Shown here: positions 33,722-42,598 of the stretch, one piece after another
How positions within the stretch are numbered: position 1 is the stretch's first letter
Layout: every line of letters begins with the position of its first letter
From: Flagellimonas meishanensis
GTDB lineage: Bacteria > Bacteroidota > Bacteroidia > Flavobacteriales > Flavobacteriaceae
Assembly (NCBI RefSeq): GCF_019880545.1
Contig: NZ_JAINVW010000001.1
Span: 806,001-870,000 of the forward strand
Direction of reading: 5' to 3'
Length of the DNA stretch: 64,000 bases
Notes under the pieces: generated by a model
Told to the model about the DNA's origin: nothing
Database searches by the model: none
Seen by the model: the letters and a program-made list of their open reading frames with translations, nothing else
Program-made: the position numbers and the translations under genes

Positions 33722-34072
33722 ATGAGTAATTTTTTGTATTTGTTTAGAGGTGGGGATGAGGCGTATGCCAAACTCTCCCAAGAAGAAAAACAGGCCCATA
33801 TGGAACTTTGGGGACAATGGATGGGCGGCCTTAGAGAGCAGGGCACGCTTTTGGACGGATTGCCCTTGGACAAAGGAGGTAAGGTGGTTCGGGATCGAGG
33901 GGATGTTGTCACCAATGGACCATTTGCCGAAGGGGCAGAAATGGTTGGAGGCTACCTGATCGTTTCCGCAAAGGATATTGATGAAGCCGTTGAAATATCC
34001 AAAGGATGTCCCATTTTTGATTATGAAGGGGCATTTGTGGAAGTGCGGGAGATTCTTGATCTGGAACATTAA
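33722..34072 (+). CDS. YciI / DGPF-domain protein
   Basis: A 116-residue protein of the YciI-like (YCII/DGPF) family. The middle contains KGGKVVRDRGDVVTNGPFAEGAEMVGGY; the DGPF signature itself is TNGPFAEG here. It lies directly upstream of a sigma factor gene with a DUF6596-type extension, the standard ECF42 pairing. DGPF proteins are the main known targets of ECF42 factors; their reaction is unclear. Confidence 0.9.
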   Translation: MSNFLYLFRGGDEAYAKLSQEEKQAHMELWGQWMGGLREQGTLLDGLPLDKGGKVVRDRGDVVTNGPFAEGAEMVGGYLIVSAKDIDEAVEISKGCPIFDYEGAFVEVREILDLEH

Positions 34073-34127
34073 AATGCGCTCGGATTGGAATAGAACATCG
34101 CATCAGTTATGGTGAGTAGTTGTGCTT

Positions 34128-35387
34128 ATGGAAAACCGTCAAAACCTAAATGAAACCATAGACCACCTTTTCCGCACGGAATATGGAAAGGTGGTTGCGG
34201 TTTTGACCCATAAATATGGCACCGCACACCTAGAAAAGATTGAGGACGTAACCCAGGATACTTTTATAAAGGCCATGCAGGTATGGGCATATAAATCGGT
34301 TCCGGATTCACCTACCGCATGGCTATATAGAGTGGCCAACAATGCATTGATCGATGTGCTCCGTAGGGAAAAAAAGTTGAGTCCCAAAGACCCTTTGGAA
34401 GTAGGGAAGAGTGGCAATGGAGATGTGGAAAAGGATCCAATTCTGGATGATAGCATTTCAGACAGTCAGTTAAGGATGATATTTGCCTGTTGCCACCCAA
34501 CACTTTCCCAAGAACATCAATTGGTGCTCAGTCTAAAGCTTATTGGAGGATTTAGTAATAAGGAACTTGCTGAAGCTCTGTTAAAGAAGGAAGAAACGGT
34601 GGCCAAGTTGTTTACCAGGGCCAAAAAAAGATTTAGGAGTAAGGTTCAGTTGCTCCAGATACCGGTTCAAATGGGATTACAATCCCGCTTGTTCCGTGTG
34701 TTGCAAGTTATTTATCTAATGTTTTCAGAAGGATATAAGGCCACTTCGGGAACCCAGATCGTAAAACGGGACATTTGTTACGAGGCACTTCGTTTGGCTT
34801 TGCTGTTGAGGGAGAACAAATACTGCAGACACCCAAATTTGGAAGCTTTGATAGCCCTGATGTGTTTTCATGCCTCGCGATTTGATGCCCGCTTGGATGA
34901 CCAGGGAGCATTGGCAACCTTGGAATTCCAGGACCGTTCCAGATACAATCAGGAACTGATACAAATAGGGATTTATCATCTTGAAAATGCCGGTACCTTG
35001 GACAAAAAACCATCCAGCTACCATTTGGAAGCTGCCCGATCTTACTATCATTGTATGGCCAAAAGTTTTGAAGAGACGGATTGGAAAAGCATCCTGTATT
35101 TATATGATGTACAATTGAAATTATGGTATACCCCGATGGTAGCCTTGAACCGGATAATTCCATTGTGCAAAGTTCGTGGACCCCAAAAGGCCTTGGTTGA
35201 ACTCGAAAAGCTTGAAAAAACTTCAGATTTGGAACAGCAGGCCTTGTTTTATGCTATCAAGGCCGAACTATTATCGGAACTAAACCGCTCAAAAGAACAA
35301 CGGCAGGCCATAAAAGATGCCTTAAACCTTGTTGAAAATGAATTGGTCAAGGAATATCTGGAAAACAAACTTAGACTTCATTCTTAG
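34128..35387 (+). CDS. ECF42-type RNA polymerase sigma factor with C-terminal extension
   Basis: A sigma factor of 419 residues: sigma region 2 (about 10-75, with KIEDVTQDTFIKAMQVW) and region 4 (about 110-170, with IFACCHPTLSQEHQLVLSLK and FSNKELAEALLKKEETVAKL), followed by a long extension of about 230 residues (IYLMFSEGYKATSG, ARSYYHCMAKSFEETDWKSI) typical of ECF42. The extension, in place of a separate anti-sigma factor, is thought to set activity. Start: ATG at 34128; a GTG at 34122 is also possible. It follows YciI by 55 bases and converges with the next gene. Confidence 0.9.
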   Translation: MENRQNLNETIDHLFRTEYGKVVAVLTHKYGTAHLEKIEDVTQDTFIKAMQVWAYKSVPDSPTAWLYRVANNALIDVLRREKKLSPKDPLEVGKSGNGDVEKDPILDDSISDSQLRMIFACCHPTLSQEHQLVLSLKLIGGFSNKELAEALLKKEETVAKLFTRAKKRFRSKVQLLQIPVQMGLQSRLFRVLQVIYLMFSEGYKATSGTQIVKRDICYEALRLALLLRENKYCRHPNLEALIALMCFHASRFDARLDDQGALATLEFQDRSRYNQELIQIGIYHLENAGTLDKKPSSYHLEAARSYYHCMAKSFEETDWKSILYLYDVQLKLWYTPMVALNRIIPLCKVRGPQKALVELEKLEKTSDLEQQALFYAIKAELLSELNRSKEQRQAIKDALNLVENELVKEYLENKLRLHS

Positions 35388-35396
35388 CGATGAAAG

Positions 35397-36068
35397 CTAA
35401 AGATTTTCCGGGTTATCGATTTTATATCTGAACTCAAGTTTTTGTGCCTCCTCTGACCCATTATCTATTTCAAAAAAATCTTGCCAGTTGGAAAAGGAAG
35501 TGACCTGGGGTTGGTATGGAATCTTCAACACATGTTTTTGGGTTTTGATTCCAGCCCATTCAACATAGAAAAATCTATCGTAAGCCGAAGAAATTGCGTT
35601 GCTCTTCTCATAAAAATGAAACCCATCCCTATCACCCACATAACTTAATATACCCGAGCTACTTCCTGAAGAGGATTTGAACATGAGCCTGGGGGCATCC
35701 AGTTTTTTAGAACTTCTTATCTCAAAAGTCAGCCTAAGTTCTTGAACATCCATGGACATGGCCTTTGGAACACCAATTTCAAAGTATGTTATTCCAGCTG
35801 CCATCATAGGCAACAATAATGGGACAAAATAAATAAGCCTAACCCATAAAAGTGATGTTTCCTTGAATTGAACCCTATTTACCAGGGCAAGAATTATGGC
35901 TATCAAAAATGCACCTCCCAATCCATACAAAAGTATAAAGCCCCGCTCCATCCCCCTTCCTGCGGCATCACTTCCTGAAAAATTCATATTATAATACAAG
36001 AAAACAGCTGTGATAAACAAAACAGTGTATATCACTGCCGACAGAATTATTGCTTTATTGGCAATCAT
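35397..36068 (-). CDS. Membrane protein of unknown function
   Basis: A 223-residue protein with three hydrophobic helices in residues about 8-97 (the first a likely signal anchor, the last in WVRLIYFVPLLLPMMAAGIT), then a soluble beta-rich domain of about 120 residues (LRLTFEIRSS, HFYEKSNAISSAYDRFFYVE). I do not recognise a family. It converges with the sigma factor gene (9-base gap) and has no obvious partner. Confidence 0.6.
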   Translation of the reverse strand: MIANKAIILSAVIYTVLFITAVFLYYNMNFSGSDAAGRGMERGFILLYGLGGAFLIAIILALVNRVQFKETSLLWVRLIYFVPLLLPMMAAGITYFEIGVPKAMSMDVQELRLTFEIRSSKKLDAPRLMFKSSSGSSSGILSYVGDRDGFHFYEKSNAISSAYDRFFYVEWAGIKTQKHVLKIPYQPQVTSFSNWQDFFEIDNGSEEAQKLEFRYKIDNPENL

Positions 36069-36152
36069 TAATTGAATTTCATTTGTATCCTAAATAATTA
36101 AGCATAATAACTCAAAAAACCATAGGTTATATTAAGGAGCAAGTCTTTAATA

Positions 36153-37610
36153 TTAGAGTTCCTCCCCTACATGTTTTTTGTAGAATTTCCAAACTTCCTT
36201 GGCCACATCGCGTCCCAGTTCCAGTCCGGCAATGTTATCAGCCTGAATGTGATACCCTCCCAAAACGCGGGATATCCCAGCCATTTCTGCGGTTTTGGTA
36301 AAAGTGGGGAATTTAAGTGTTATGGTATCGCCCAAATTGTCTGGTTCTGTTAAATAGCCTGCCACCAACTGCACCTCTGAACCAAATTCGTCACTACCTG
36401 TCCACAGTTTTAAGGCTTCTGCACATCCACCACTAATGGTGCTGTGTCCGGAAACATAACTGGGAAAAGGAGGGCACAAAAAAGTGTCGGGAGAATAGGG
36501 CCGCCATTGTCCTCCGTCAATTTCCATAACACCTTTTCCAACTCCGCCCCATGCCTTTATTTTTTGCTTGTCGTAATATTCGTGAACCAAAGCGTAGGGC
36601 CTTGCATAATCATAGAACATCTTGGAATCCCAGGAGGCTATGAAGGCATCCATGGCCACGACTTGGTTGTAAAAGAACATTTTTACATCTTGATCCAATG
36701 TGTGGTTGTCCCTTATGGAAACTTCTTGGGCAAACTTCAACCAATGCCCAGCCTGTTGCACGGATTGCGGACCATCGCGCATAAATTCTACCAAGGCTTT
36801 TTGCTCATCGGTAAGGTTCGCCTGCATTTCAATTACTTCCTGCACTTCTTTTTCCAACTGCTCTGAACCAATCATGGGTGGTGGCCCTGGCCTAAATTGA
36901 CTACCCGACTTAAGTGCAATGGGTTCCACCTTATCCCAAAACGGGGTAAGGCATCCAGGTGCAAACTTACCTCCTTTGCCATCGGAAAAATATTTAGGTT
37001 GCCAGCGGTTGGGATCCACATTCTGGTCCGCCGAGTTAATGGGCTCATACCCCACGTAATTGAAATAAGGTTCGCCGTTGGAGCCTTCCTCCTCGCCATA
37101 TTGGTTGGCACCGTCCCCTTTTCTTGTCTCAATGACCGCTTTGGCGGCTAAATTTCCAATGCCCTCAGGTGTAGTGGGGTCCAGTGATTCATTATTGGGA
37201 TCCAAGCCCAGCTCTTTCATGAAATTTGTAAAGAGTACTTGGTCCGTGTAATAGTATTCATTCATTGCCCTAAATGCGGCATAACTAATGGCAATTTCCT
37301 TGTTCTTTAGTGTTTGTTCACCCGCCGGCCTTCTTTCCACATTTTCCAGATAAACAGGAATGGATTTTTCATCATAGCGGGTCCAGGCATCAAACATGGA
37401 AACAAAAATGAGCCCCAAATAACGGGAGGTAATGGTTGGACGCGGACTGAATCTATCCGTATCATTGGCGGTTGCCTTAATGGCCATTTCACTCCAACGA
37501 TAAGCAATATTTTCGGAACCTTTTGGTTCCTCGACAGTGGTCTCTTCTTGTTTTTGTTTGCAGGCAAAAAAGGTCAATGCTGCGAACAGCAGTACAAGTA
37601 ATCTTTTCAT
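36153..37610 (-). CDS. Vanadium-dependent haloperoxidase-like lipoprotein (PAP2 fold)
   Basis: A 485-residue lipoprotein (lipobox FFAC at about residue 17) with the PAP2/vanadium haloperoxidase pocket: KMFYDYARP (K-x6-RP), PSYVSGHSTISGG (SGH motif) and SRVLGGYHIQADN (SR-x5-H). The acid-phosphatase/haloperoxidase family uses these residues to bind vanadate or phosphate. Marine Flavobacteriaceae often carry such proteins; halide oxidation or a phosphatase role are both possible. It is a monocistronic gene facing the Gfo/Idh gene at 37692 on the same strand. Confidence 0.85.
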   Translation of the reverse strand: MKRLLVLLFAALTFFACKQKQEETTVEEPKGSENIAYRWSEMAIKATANDTDRFSPRPTITSRYLGLIFVSMFDAWTRYDEKSIPVYLENVERRPAGEQTLKNKEIAISYAAFRAMNEYYYTDQVLFTNFMKELGLDPNNESLDPTTPEGIGNLAAKAVIETRKGDGANQYGEEEGSNGEPYFNYVGYEPINSADQNVDPNRWQPKYFSDGKGGKFAPGCLTPFWDKVEPIALKSGSQFRPGPPPMIGSEQLEKEVQEVIEMQANLTDEQKALVEFMRDGPQSVQQAGHWLKFAQEVSIRDNHTLDQDVKMFFYNQVVAMDAFIASWDSKMFYDYARPYALVHEYYDKQKIKAWGGVGKGVMEIDGGQWRPYSPDTFLCPPFPSYVSGHSTISGGCAEALKLWTGSDEFGSEVQLVAGYLTEPDNLGDTITLKFPTFTKTAEMAGISRVLGGYHIQADNIAGLELGRDVAKEVWKFYKKHVGEEL

Positions 37611-37691
37611 TTTATGGGTCTTAGGTTGTCAAAATTCTAACAGCAAAGATAATTTTTTCCCCACTTCTATTAAAAACAACTAGGCCCAACC

Positions 37692-39116
37692 TTAAGTCAA
37701 TTCCCAACCTTTTCGATATTCCCTGGAGACCCATTCGTTGGCTTTTTCGTAGTTGGTGATTTTCATGTTTTCACCGTCCCAAAGCAGTTTCCTTCTACCA
37801 GGATAATCGTAGGGAGCCCAATCTCCAATCTGTTTGCCTTCTTTCAATACTTTGTATTGGTAGGCTTTTACTGCCAAATTTCCCATAAGCACGGTTTCCG
37901 TGAGTGGGCCCGCTTTTGAGAAGTCAGACGCGGTCTCACCTCCTTGGATGCAGGCATCGACAAAACTGGCAATATGGCCATCCATGCTATTGGGTATTCT
38001 CGGATATTTTGGGCTGGGCGCATTGAAGAGTCCCATCAATTCGGAAGGCAACAATCGTGCATTTCTCGAGTAGGTGTCACAAACGATGGTGCCTTTATCC
38101 CCATACATCACTGTTCCGCCACCACCATCTCCAATGGTTTCATTGTCCTTAAGTTCATCAGGGAGATCAGGCTTAAGTCCACCGTCATACCAATTCAAAG
38201 CGATGTTTCCATGATGTTCATGCTCAAATTTTAAATGGATTTTGGAAGAAGGAGGGCAAGATGGGCTATAATCCGCCTCAATAAAATCACCGACCCAAAC
38301 GGTAGTACAACTTGCTTCGGCTTCGGTGGGATAACCAAGATTCAAAACACTGAAGGGTGTTTCCATGATATGACAGCCCATATCACCAAGGGCTCCGGTT
38401 CCAAAATCCCACCAACCTCGCCATTTAAAGGGTAGATAGGCATCGTTGTAGTCCCGTATTGCCGCAGGGCCCAACCAGAGGTCCCAATCCAGTTCACGGG
38501 GGATGTGTTGTTTTTCGGATGGTACGGGAACACCTTGGGGCCATACAGGGCGGTTGGTCCAGCAATCTATGGTATGCACTTTACCAATAATGCCAGATTC
38601 TACCCATTCCCGTGCAATACGGCTATCATCGCTGGATGCCCCTTGGTTGCCCATTTGGGTCACAATTCCATTTTCTGCAGCCACTTGGGTCATCAATCGT
38701 GCCTCATGAATATTATGGGTCAATGGTTTTTCAACATAGGCGTGTTTTTTTTCACGCATAAAAGGAAGTGCAATGGTAGCATGAGTATGGTCTGGAGTGG
38801 CAACCATTACTGCATCGATATCCTTTACATGTCTATCGTATACCTTTCTGAAATCCTTGAAGCGTTTTACATCTGGGAATAGCTCATATGTGGGTTGCGC
38901 ACGTCGGTCATCCACATCACAGAAGGCAACAAATTTTACCTTGCCCGTAGCCGCCAGTCCATTGATGACACCATTCCCTCGACCTCCAACACCAAAAGCG
39001 CCCACATACAGTGTATCGCTTGGTGGAACATGGGTTTTTCCAAGTACATGACTCGGCACAATTGAGAAAGCTGCGGAAGCTGCTGCTGCGTTTTTGAGGA
39101 ATTTTCTTCGTTGCAT
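37692..39116 (-). CDS. Gfo/Idh/MocA oxidoreductase with Tat signal
   Basis: A 474-residue oxidoreductase exported by Tat (MQRRKFLKNAAAASAAFSIV). It shows the Rossmann motif VGAFGVGGRGNGVINGLAAT, EKPLTHNIHEARLM with the family Lys, and a C-terminal substrate half with GALGDMGCHIMETPFSVL. It resembles the 21163 enzyme in size and layout. A periplasmic sugar dehydrogenase is the likely role. There is no DUF1080 or isomerase gene beside it, so its partner may lie elsewhere. Confidence 0.88.
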   Translation of the reverse strand: MQRRKFLKNAAAASAAFSIVPSHVLGKTHVPPSDTLYVGAFGVGGRGNGVINGLAATGKVKFVAFCDVDDRRAQPTYELFPDVKRFKDFRKVYDRHVKDIDAVMVATPDHTHATIALPFMREKKHAYVEKPLTHNIHEARLMTQVAAENGIVTQMGNQGASSDDSRIAREWVESGIIGKVHTIDCWTNRPVWPQGVPVPSEKQHIPRELDWDLWLGPAAIRDYNDAYLPFKWRGWWDFGTGALGDMGCHIMETPFSVLNLGYPTEAEASCTTVWVGDFIEADYSPSCPPSSKIHLKFEHEHHGNIALNWYDGGLKPDLPDELKDNETIGDGGGGTVMYGDKGTIVCDTYSRNARLLPSELMGLFNAPSPKYPRIPNSMDGHIASFVDACIQGGETASDFSKAGPLTETVLMGNLAVKAYQYKVLKEGKQIGDWAPYDYPGRRKLLWDGENMKITNYEKANEWVSREYRKGWELT

Positions 39117-39170
39117 AATTTGTATACTTGGTTCGGATGAGTAAGATACAAAAACAACTTTGGTTTTTAG

Positions 39171-39830
39171 TTATTCATAACCTGTCCATTCGCTATGGAA
39201 GCGATCCAAAAAGGCCATCATAAACCTGTGCCTGCCGTCTGCAATTTTTCGGGCGGTTTCCGTGTACATTCCATCTTTTAGTAGCAGGAGTTTTTCATAA
39301 AAATGGTTGATGGTCGGGGCGTTGGATTTTTTATATTCCTCTTTGGACATTTTTGGTTTTGGAGGAATTTCAGGGTCGTGTAATGGTCTGTTTTTAAACC
39401 CACCATAGTTGAAGGCGCGTGCAATGCCTATTGCCCCCATCGCGTCCAAACGGTCTGCATCTTGAACCACTTGCAGCTCTTTGGAGGAGAAATGATCGGA
39501 ATTTTGATCCAAGCTGTTTTTAAAGGACATATGCTTTATGATATTGACCACGTGAAGCACATCATCGTGATCAAGATGTTGGGACTCCAAAAAGTTGCGG
39601 GCCATGGACGGTCCCAGTGTTTCATCCCCACCATGGAACTTTGGGTCCGCGATGTCGTGCAATAGTGCGGCCAGAGCAACCACCCTTACATCCACTTGCT
39701 CGTGTTCTGAAATCAATTTTGCCGTGTTGTAGACCCGTTCAATATGGAACCAATCATGTCCTCCCTCTGCATTTTGAAGGGTCTGTTTAACGAAAGCAAT
39801 GGTTTTCTCTATAAGTTCTGAATCTTTCAT
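39171..39830 (-). CDS. HD-domain phosphohydrolase (YedJ-like)
   Basis: A 219-residue HD superfamily enzyme: the metal-binding HDW in GGHDWFHIERVYNTAK, the HD pair in ALAALLHDIADPKF and DADRLDAMGAIGIARAF complete the set of conserved metal ligands. Family members cleave phosphate esters; the substrate is unknown. The ORF opens at 39875 inside plsC, but the ATG at 39830 is one base after the plsC stop and starts the conserved KDSELIEKTIAFVK. Co-transcribed with plsC. Confidence 0.87.
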   Translation of the reverse strand: MKDSELIEKTIAFVKQTLQNAEGGHDWFHIERVYNTAKLISEHEQVDVRVVALAALLHDIADPKFHGGDETLGPSMARNFLESQHLDHDDVLHVVNIIKHMSFKNSLDQNSDHFSSKELQVVQDADRLDAMGAIGIARAFNYGGFKNRPLHDPEIPPKPKMSKEEYKKSNAPTINHFYEKLLLLKDGMYTETARKIADGRHRFMMAFLDRFHSEWTGYE

Positions 39831-39831
39831 G

Positions 39832-40563
39832 TTAGGAAGCCAGGTGTTTTGTAATTTCCTCCTCGACTTTGGCAATCAATGCTTCCGGACCCTCACTGTT
39901 TTCTATAGGTTTATGGACCTTAAACTTTAAATAGGTCCCAAGGCCCATGGGAAATTTTCCATACCGGAGCAGCTTCCACGAATTGTTGATGCTTATGGGG
40001 ACAATAAGTGCCGAAGGCGCATTTTTCATCAAAACTTTGAGCCCTGTGGTTCGGAATGCTTTTGGGGTTCCGTCCCTGCTTCGGGTCCCTTCCGGGAAAA
40101 TAACGGCACTTCGATTATGTTCTTCAATATACTTTCCCAATTTTTCAAGTTCGGAGATGGATTGTTTGGGATCTTTCCTATCTATCAATATGGAACCGCC
40201 ATGCCTAAGGTTGAATGACACGCTTGGGATTCCCTTTCCCAGCTCAATCTTGCTCACAAATTTTGGATGATGTTTTCGCATGTGCCAGATTATGGGAGGG
40301 ATATCGTACATGCTCTGATGATTGGATACGATGATTAAGGGCCGGTCGGCCGGAATGTTGAAGGGGTTATCAAACTTGTACCGCGTGCCCAAAATGTTCG
40401 TACAGCGCATGATGAACCAATTCAAAACGGAAACACTCCGTTTATGTGCATTATATCCAAAAACATTGAGGCAAAACCACTGGATGGGATGGAAAACAAT
40501 TAAAGTCAAACCAAAAAAAATGAAGAAAACGGTGGTGAAAAAATAAGACAGTACTTTTTCCAT
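39832..40563 (-). CDS. plsC: 1-acyl-sn-glycerol-3-phosphate acyltransferase
   Basis: Acylates lysophosphatidate to phosphatidate at the inner membrane. The N-terminal hydrophobic helix, the NHQSMYDIP block (HX4D motif) and FPEGTRSRDG are all present. The ATG at 40563 is used; the frame is open to 40587, which would add 8 residues. It runs directly into the HD-domain gene. Confidence 0.92.
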   Translation of the reverse strand: MEKVLSYFFTTVFFIFFGLTLIVFHPIQWFCLNVFGYNAHKRSVSVLNWFIMRCTNILGTRYKFDNPFNIPADRPLIIVSNHQSMYDIPPIIWHMRKHHPKFVSKIELGKGIPSVSFNLRHGGSILIDRKDPKQSISELEKLGKYIEEHNRSAVIFPEGTRSRDGTPKAFRTTGLKVLMKNAPSALIVPISINNSWKLLRYGKFPMGLGTYLKFKVHKPIENSEGPEALIAKVEEEITKHLAS

Positions 40564-40601
40564 GATACGATGATGCGACAAGGTCAATATTTAGTATAAA
40601 A

Positions 40602-40627
40602 ATAAAAAAACCACCCTTTAGGGTGGC
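40602..40627 (-). terminator. Rho-independent terminator for the bacilliredoxin gene
   Basis: On the minus strand CCACCC pairs with GGGTGG around TAAA and is followed by seven T. It lies 24-49 bases after the stop of the bacilliredoxin gene (40651) and before the plsC start. Confidence 0.85.
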
Positions 40628-40650
40628 TCAAATTTTTAAGGGGCATCAAA

Positions 40651-41061
40651 TCAACAAAATTCGTTGTAGGCCTCCATCAAGTTTTCGGCAATCAGTTCGG
40701 CAGGCCTTCCCTCAATGTGGTGCCTTTCTATCATATGGACCAGCTCACCATCCTTAAAAAGCGCCATGCTCGGTGATGATGGGGGAAACGGCACCATATG
40801 GTTTCTTGCGGTTTCCACGGCCTCCATATCCACCCCGGCAAAAACAGTGACCAAATGGTCTGGATTCTTTTGATTTTGCAAGCTTAATTTGGCCGCAGGG
40901 CGGGCATTGGCAGCGGCACAACCACAGACGGAATTTACAACGACCAATGTAGTGCCCTCTTTTTTAAGTGCGTTCTCAACGGCCTCACTAGTATATAACT
41001 CTTCAAACCCAGCAGAAGCCAAGTCCTGCCTCATGGGTTTAACCAATTCTTCTGGATACAT
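40651..41061 (-). CDS. BrxA/BrxB family bacilliredoxin
   Basis: A 136-residue thioredoxin-fold protein with the CGC motif in VVNSVCGCAAANARPA, typical of bacilliredoxins (YphP/YqiW), which remove low-molecular-weight thiols from proteins after oxidation. Bacteroidota do not all make bacillithiol, but many flavobacteria are believed to. A -7-like element (TATCTTTG on the minus strand) lies at 41085-41092. The transcript ends at the hairpin at 40602-40627. Confidence 0.92.
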   Translation of the reverse strand: MYPEELVKPMRQDLASAGFEELYTSEAVENALKKEGTTLVVVNSVCGCAAANARPAAKLSLQNQKNPDHLVTVFAGVDMEAVETARNHMVPFPPSSPSMALFKDGELVHMIERHHIEGRPAELIAENLMEAYNEFC

Positions 41062-41084
41062 AGTCTATTTTTTTATTTGGTTTT

Positions 41085-41092
41085 CAAAGATA
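41085..41092 (-). promoter_or_regulatory. Possible -7 box of the bacilliredoxin gene
   Basis: On the minus strand TATCTTTG matches TAnnTTTG 24-31 bases before the start at 41061. No TTTG at 17-23 bases upstream was found. Confidence 0.35.
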
Positions 41093-41158
41093 CGGTTTTT
41101 ACACTATTTTTTAATGTCTGTTAACATCCCATAAAGCTTTCCTTGTTGGTCAAAACCC

Positions 41159-41166
41159 TATATTTG
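41159..41166 (+). promoter_or_regulatory. Possible -7 box of the TerB-DnaJ gene
   Basis: TATATTTG matches TAnnTTTG, 19 bases before the ATG at 41186. Only a weak -33 element (TTG 13 bases upstream) is visible. Confidence 0.4.
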
Positions 41167-41185
41167 GGCTTTAAATTTTTAGCGA

Positions 41186-41920
41186 ATGATCAAGTGGGTG
41201 GCGGCTGTGCTTGGATTTTTTTTATTTCGCCTTCCAGGTGCGGTACTGGGGTTTATAATCGGAAGTTTTTTGGACGGTATGGGCAAATCCAGGCAAGGTA
41301 GCACCCTTTTTGAGGATTTTACCCGGCAAACCGTATCCCCGGCAGATTTTGAACTGAACCTTTTGTCGCTCTGCTCCATAGTCATTAAGGCCGATGGAAC
41401 GGTCAGCCAGCGGGAACTGGATTATGTGCGGCAATATTTCATAAGCACGTATGGCAAAGAAAAGGCCAATGCCATTTTCAGGACCTTTAACGAAGTGATA
41501 AAGAAAAGGGAAGTTTCCGCACAGCGGATCTGTGCCTATCTGGTGCAGCGAACACGGTATGAGGTTCGTTTGCAATTGTTACATTTTCTGTTCGGTATTG
41601 CCCAGGCGGATGGTCAGGCTAGCAAGGCAGAGGTGGACAAACTGAAGGAGCTGGCCGGATATCTAAGGATTGGGCAGTACGATTTTGAGAGTATCATGGC
41701 CATGTTCATAAAGTCGGCGGACAATGCCTATAAAATTCTCGAAATTGAAAAAACGGCCACGGATGAGGAAGTAAAAAAAGCTTATCGGCACATGGCCAAA
41801 AAGTACCATCCGGATCGCGTGGTCACAGAAAACGAGGCCATAAAGAAAGGAGCGGAGGAGAAGTTCAAGGAAGTACAAAAGGCTTACGATACCATTCAGA
41901 GAGAACGTGGAATTTCATAA
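41186..41920 (+). CDS. TerB-like and DnaJ domain protein (DjlA-like)
   Basis: A 244-residue protein with an N-terminal hydrophobic helix containing PGAVLGFIIGSFLDGMG, a TerB-like helical domain (about 50-165) and a C-terminal J domain (about 178-242) with the HPD motif in HMAKKYHPDRV. This is the DjlA architecture, a membrane-tethered Hsp70 co-chaperone. It is followed 9 bases later by the HupE/UreJ-like gene on the same strand. Confidence 0.92.
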   Translation: MIKWVAAVLGFFLFRLPGAVLGFIIGSFLDGMGKSRQGSTLFEDFTRQTVSPADFELNLLSLCSIVIKADGTVSQRELDYVRQYFISTYGKEKANAIFRTFNEVIKKREVSAQRICAYLVQRTRYEVRLQLLHFLFGIAQADGQASKAEVDKLKELAGYLRIGQYDFESIMAMFIKSADNAYKILEIEKTATDEEVKKAYRHMAKKYHPDRVVTENEAIKKGAEEKFKEVQKAYDTIQRERGIS

Positions 41921-41929
41921 AAGTTTGAT

Positions 41930-42514
41930 ATGCAAGAATTTTGGTTTTATATAAAATTGGGATTGAACCACGTATTGGATTTGGGCGCTTATGACCATAT
42001 ATTGTTTCTATCCGCCTTGGCAATCCCCTTCACATTCAAATATTGGAAGCGCGTGGTGATTCTGGCCACCATATTCACCATTGCGCATTGTGCCTCATTG
42101 GCCTTTTCAGTATATGAAGTTTTCACTGTTGATGTGGCGATCATAGAGTTTTTGATTCCGGTCACCATTCTCTTGACCGCCCTGTTCAACTTTGCCTATG
42201 TTTTTAAAGAGGCCATGCAGGTGGGCCTTTGGCTTCATGTTGGGGCAACGGCATTTTTTGGATTGATTCATGGTTTTGGATTCTCAAATTACTTTAAGAT
42301 GCTCATGGCCGAGGAAGAAGACAAATTGACCCCGCTTTTGGGTTTCGCGGCAGGAATAGAGGTGGCACAGGTCACTATCATTTTGATTGTCCTGGCAATC
42401 GCATTGTTGGTTTTGGATCTTTTGAAGGCAAAAAGGGCCCTATTTATAGCAGTCGCTTCAATTTTGATTATCATCATCACAATACCCCTGCTCATCGACA
42501 CGTTTCCCTCTTAG
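41930..42514 (+). CDS. HupE/UreJ-family membrane protein
   Basis: A 194-residue protein with about six transmembrane helices. The conserved GLNHVLDLGAYDHILFLSAL and FFGLIHGFGFSNYF mark the HupE/UreJ_2 family, metal (nickel or cobalt) transporter-like proteins of hydrogenase and urease systems. No hydrogenase or urease gene is in this window, so its metal and role are open. Translation probably follows the TerB-DnaJ gene. Confidence 0.85.
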   Translation: MQEFWFYIKLGLNHVLDLGAYDHILFLSALAIPFTFKYWKRVVILATIFTIAHCASLAFSVYEVFTVDVAIIEFLIPVTILLTALFNFAYVFKEAMQVGLWLHVGATAFFGLIHGFGFSNYFKMLMAEEEDKLTPLLGFAAGIEVAQVTIILIVLAIALLVLDLLKAKRALFIAVASILIIIITIPLLIDTFPS

Positions 42515-42598
42515 GGTCCGCGTTAAATTTAATGGAATAAGGTTGTAGGGGTCTTGCAAAGCAGGTATATTTAATTAAAAGTCCATTTTATATCGGTA

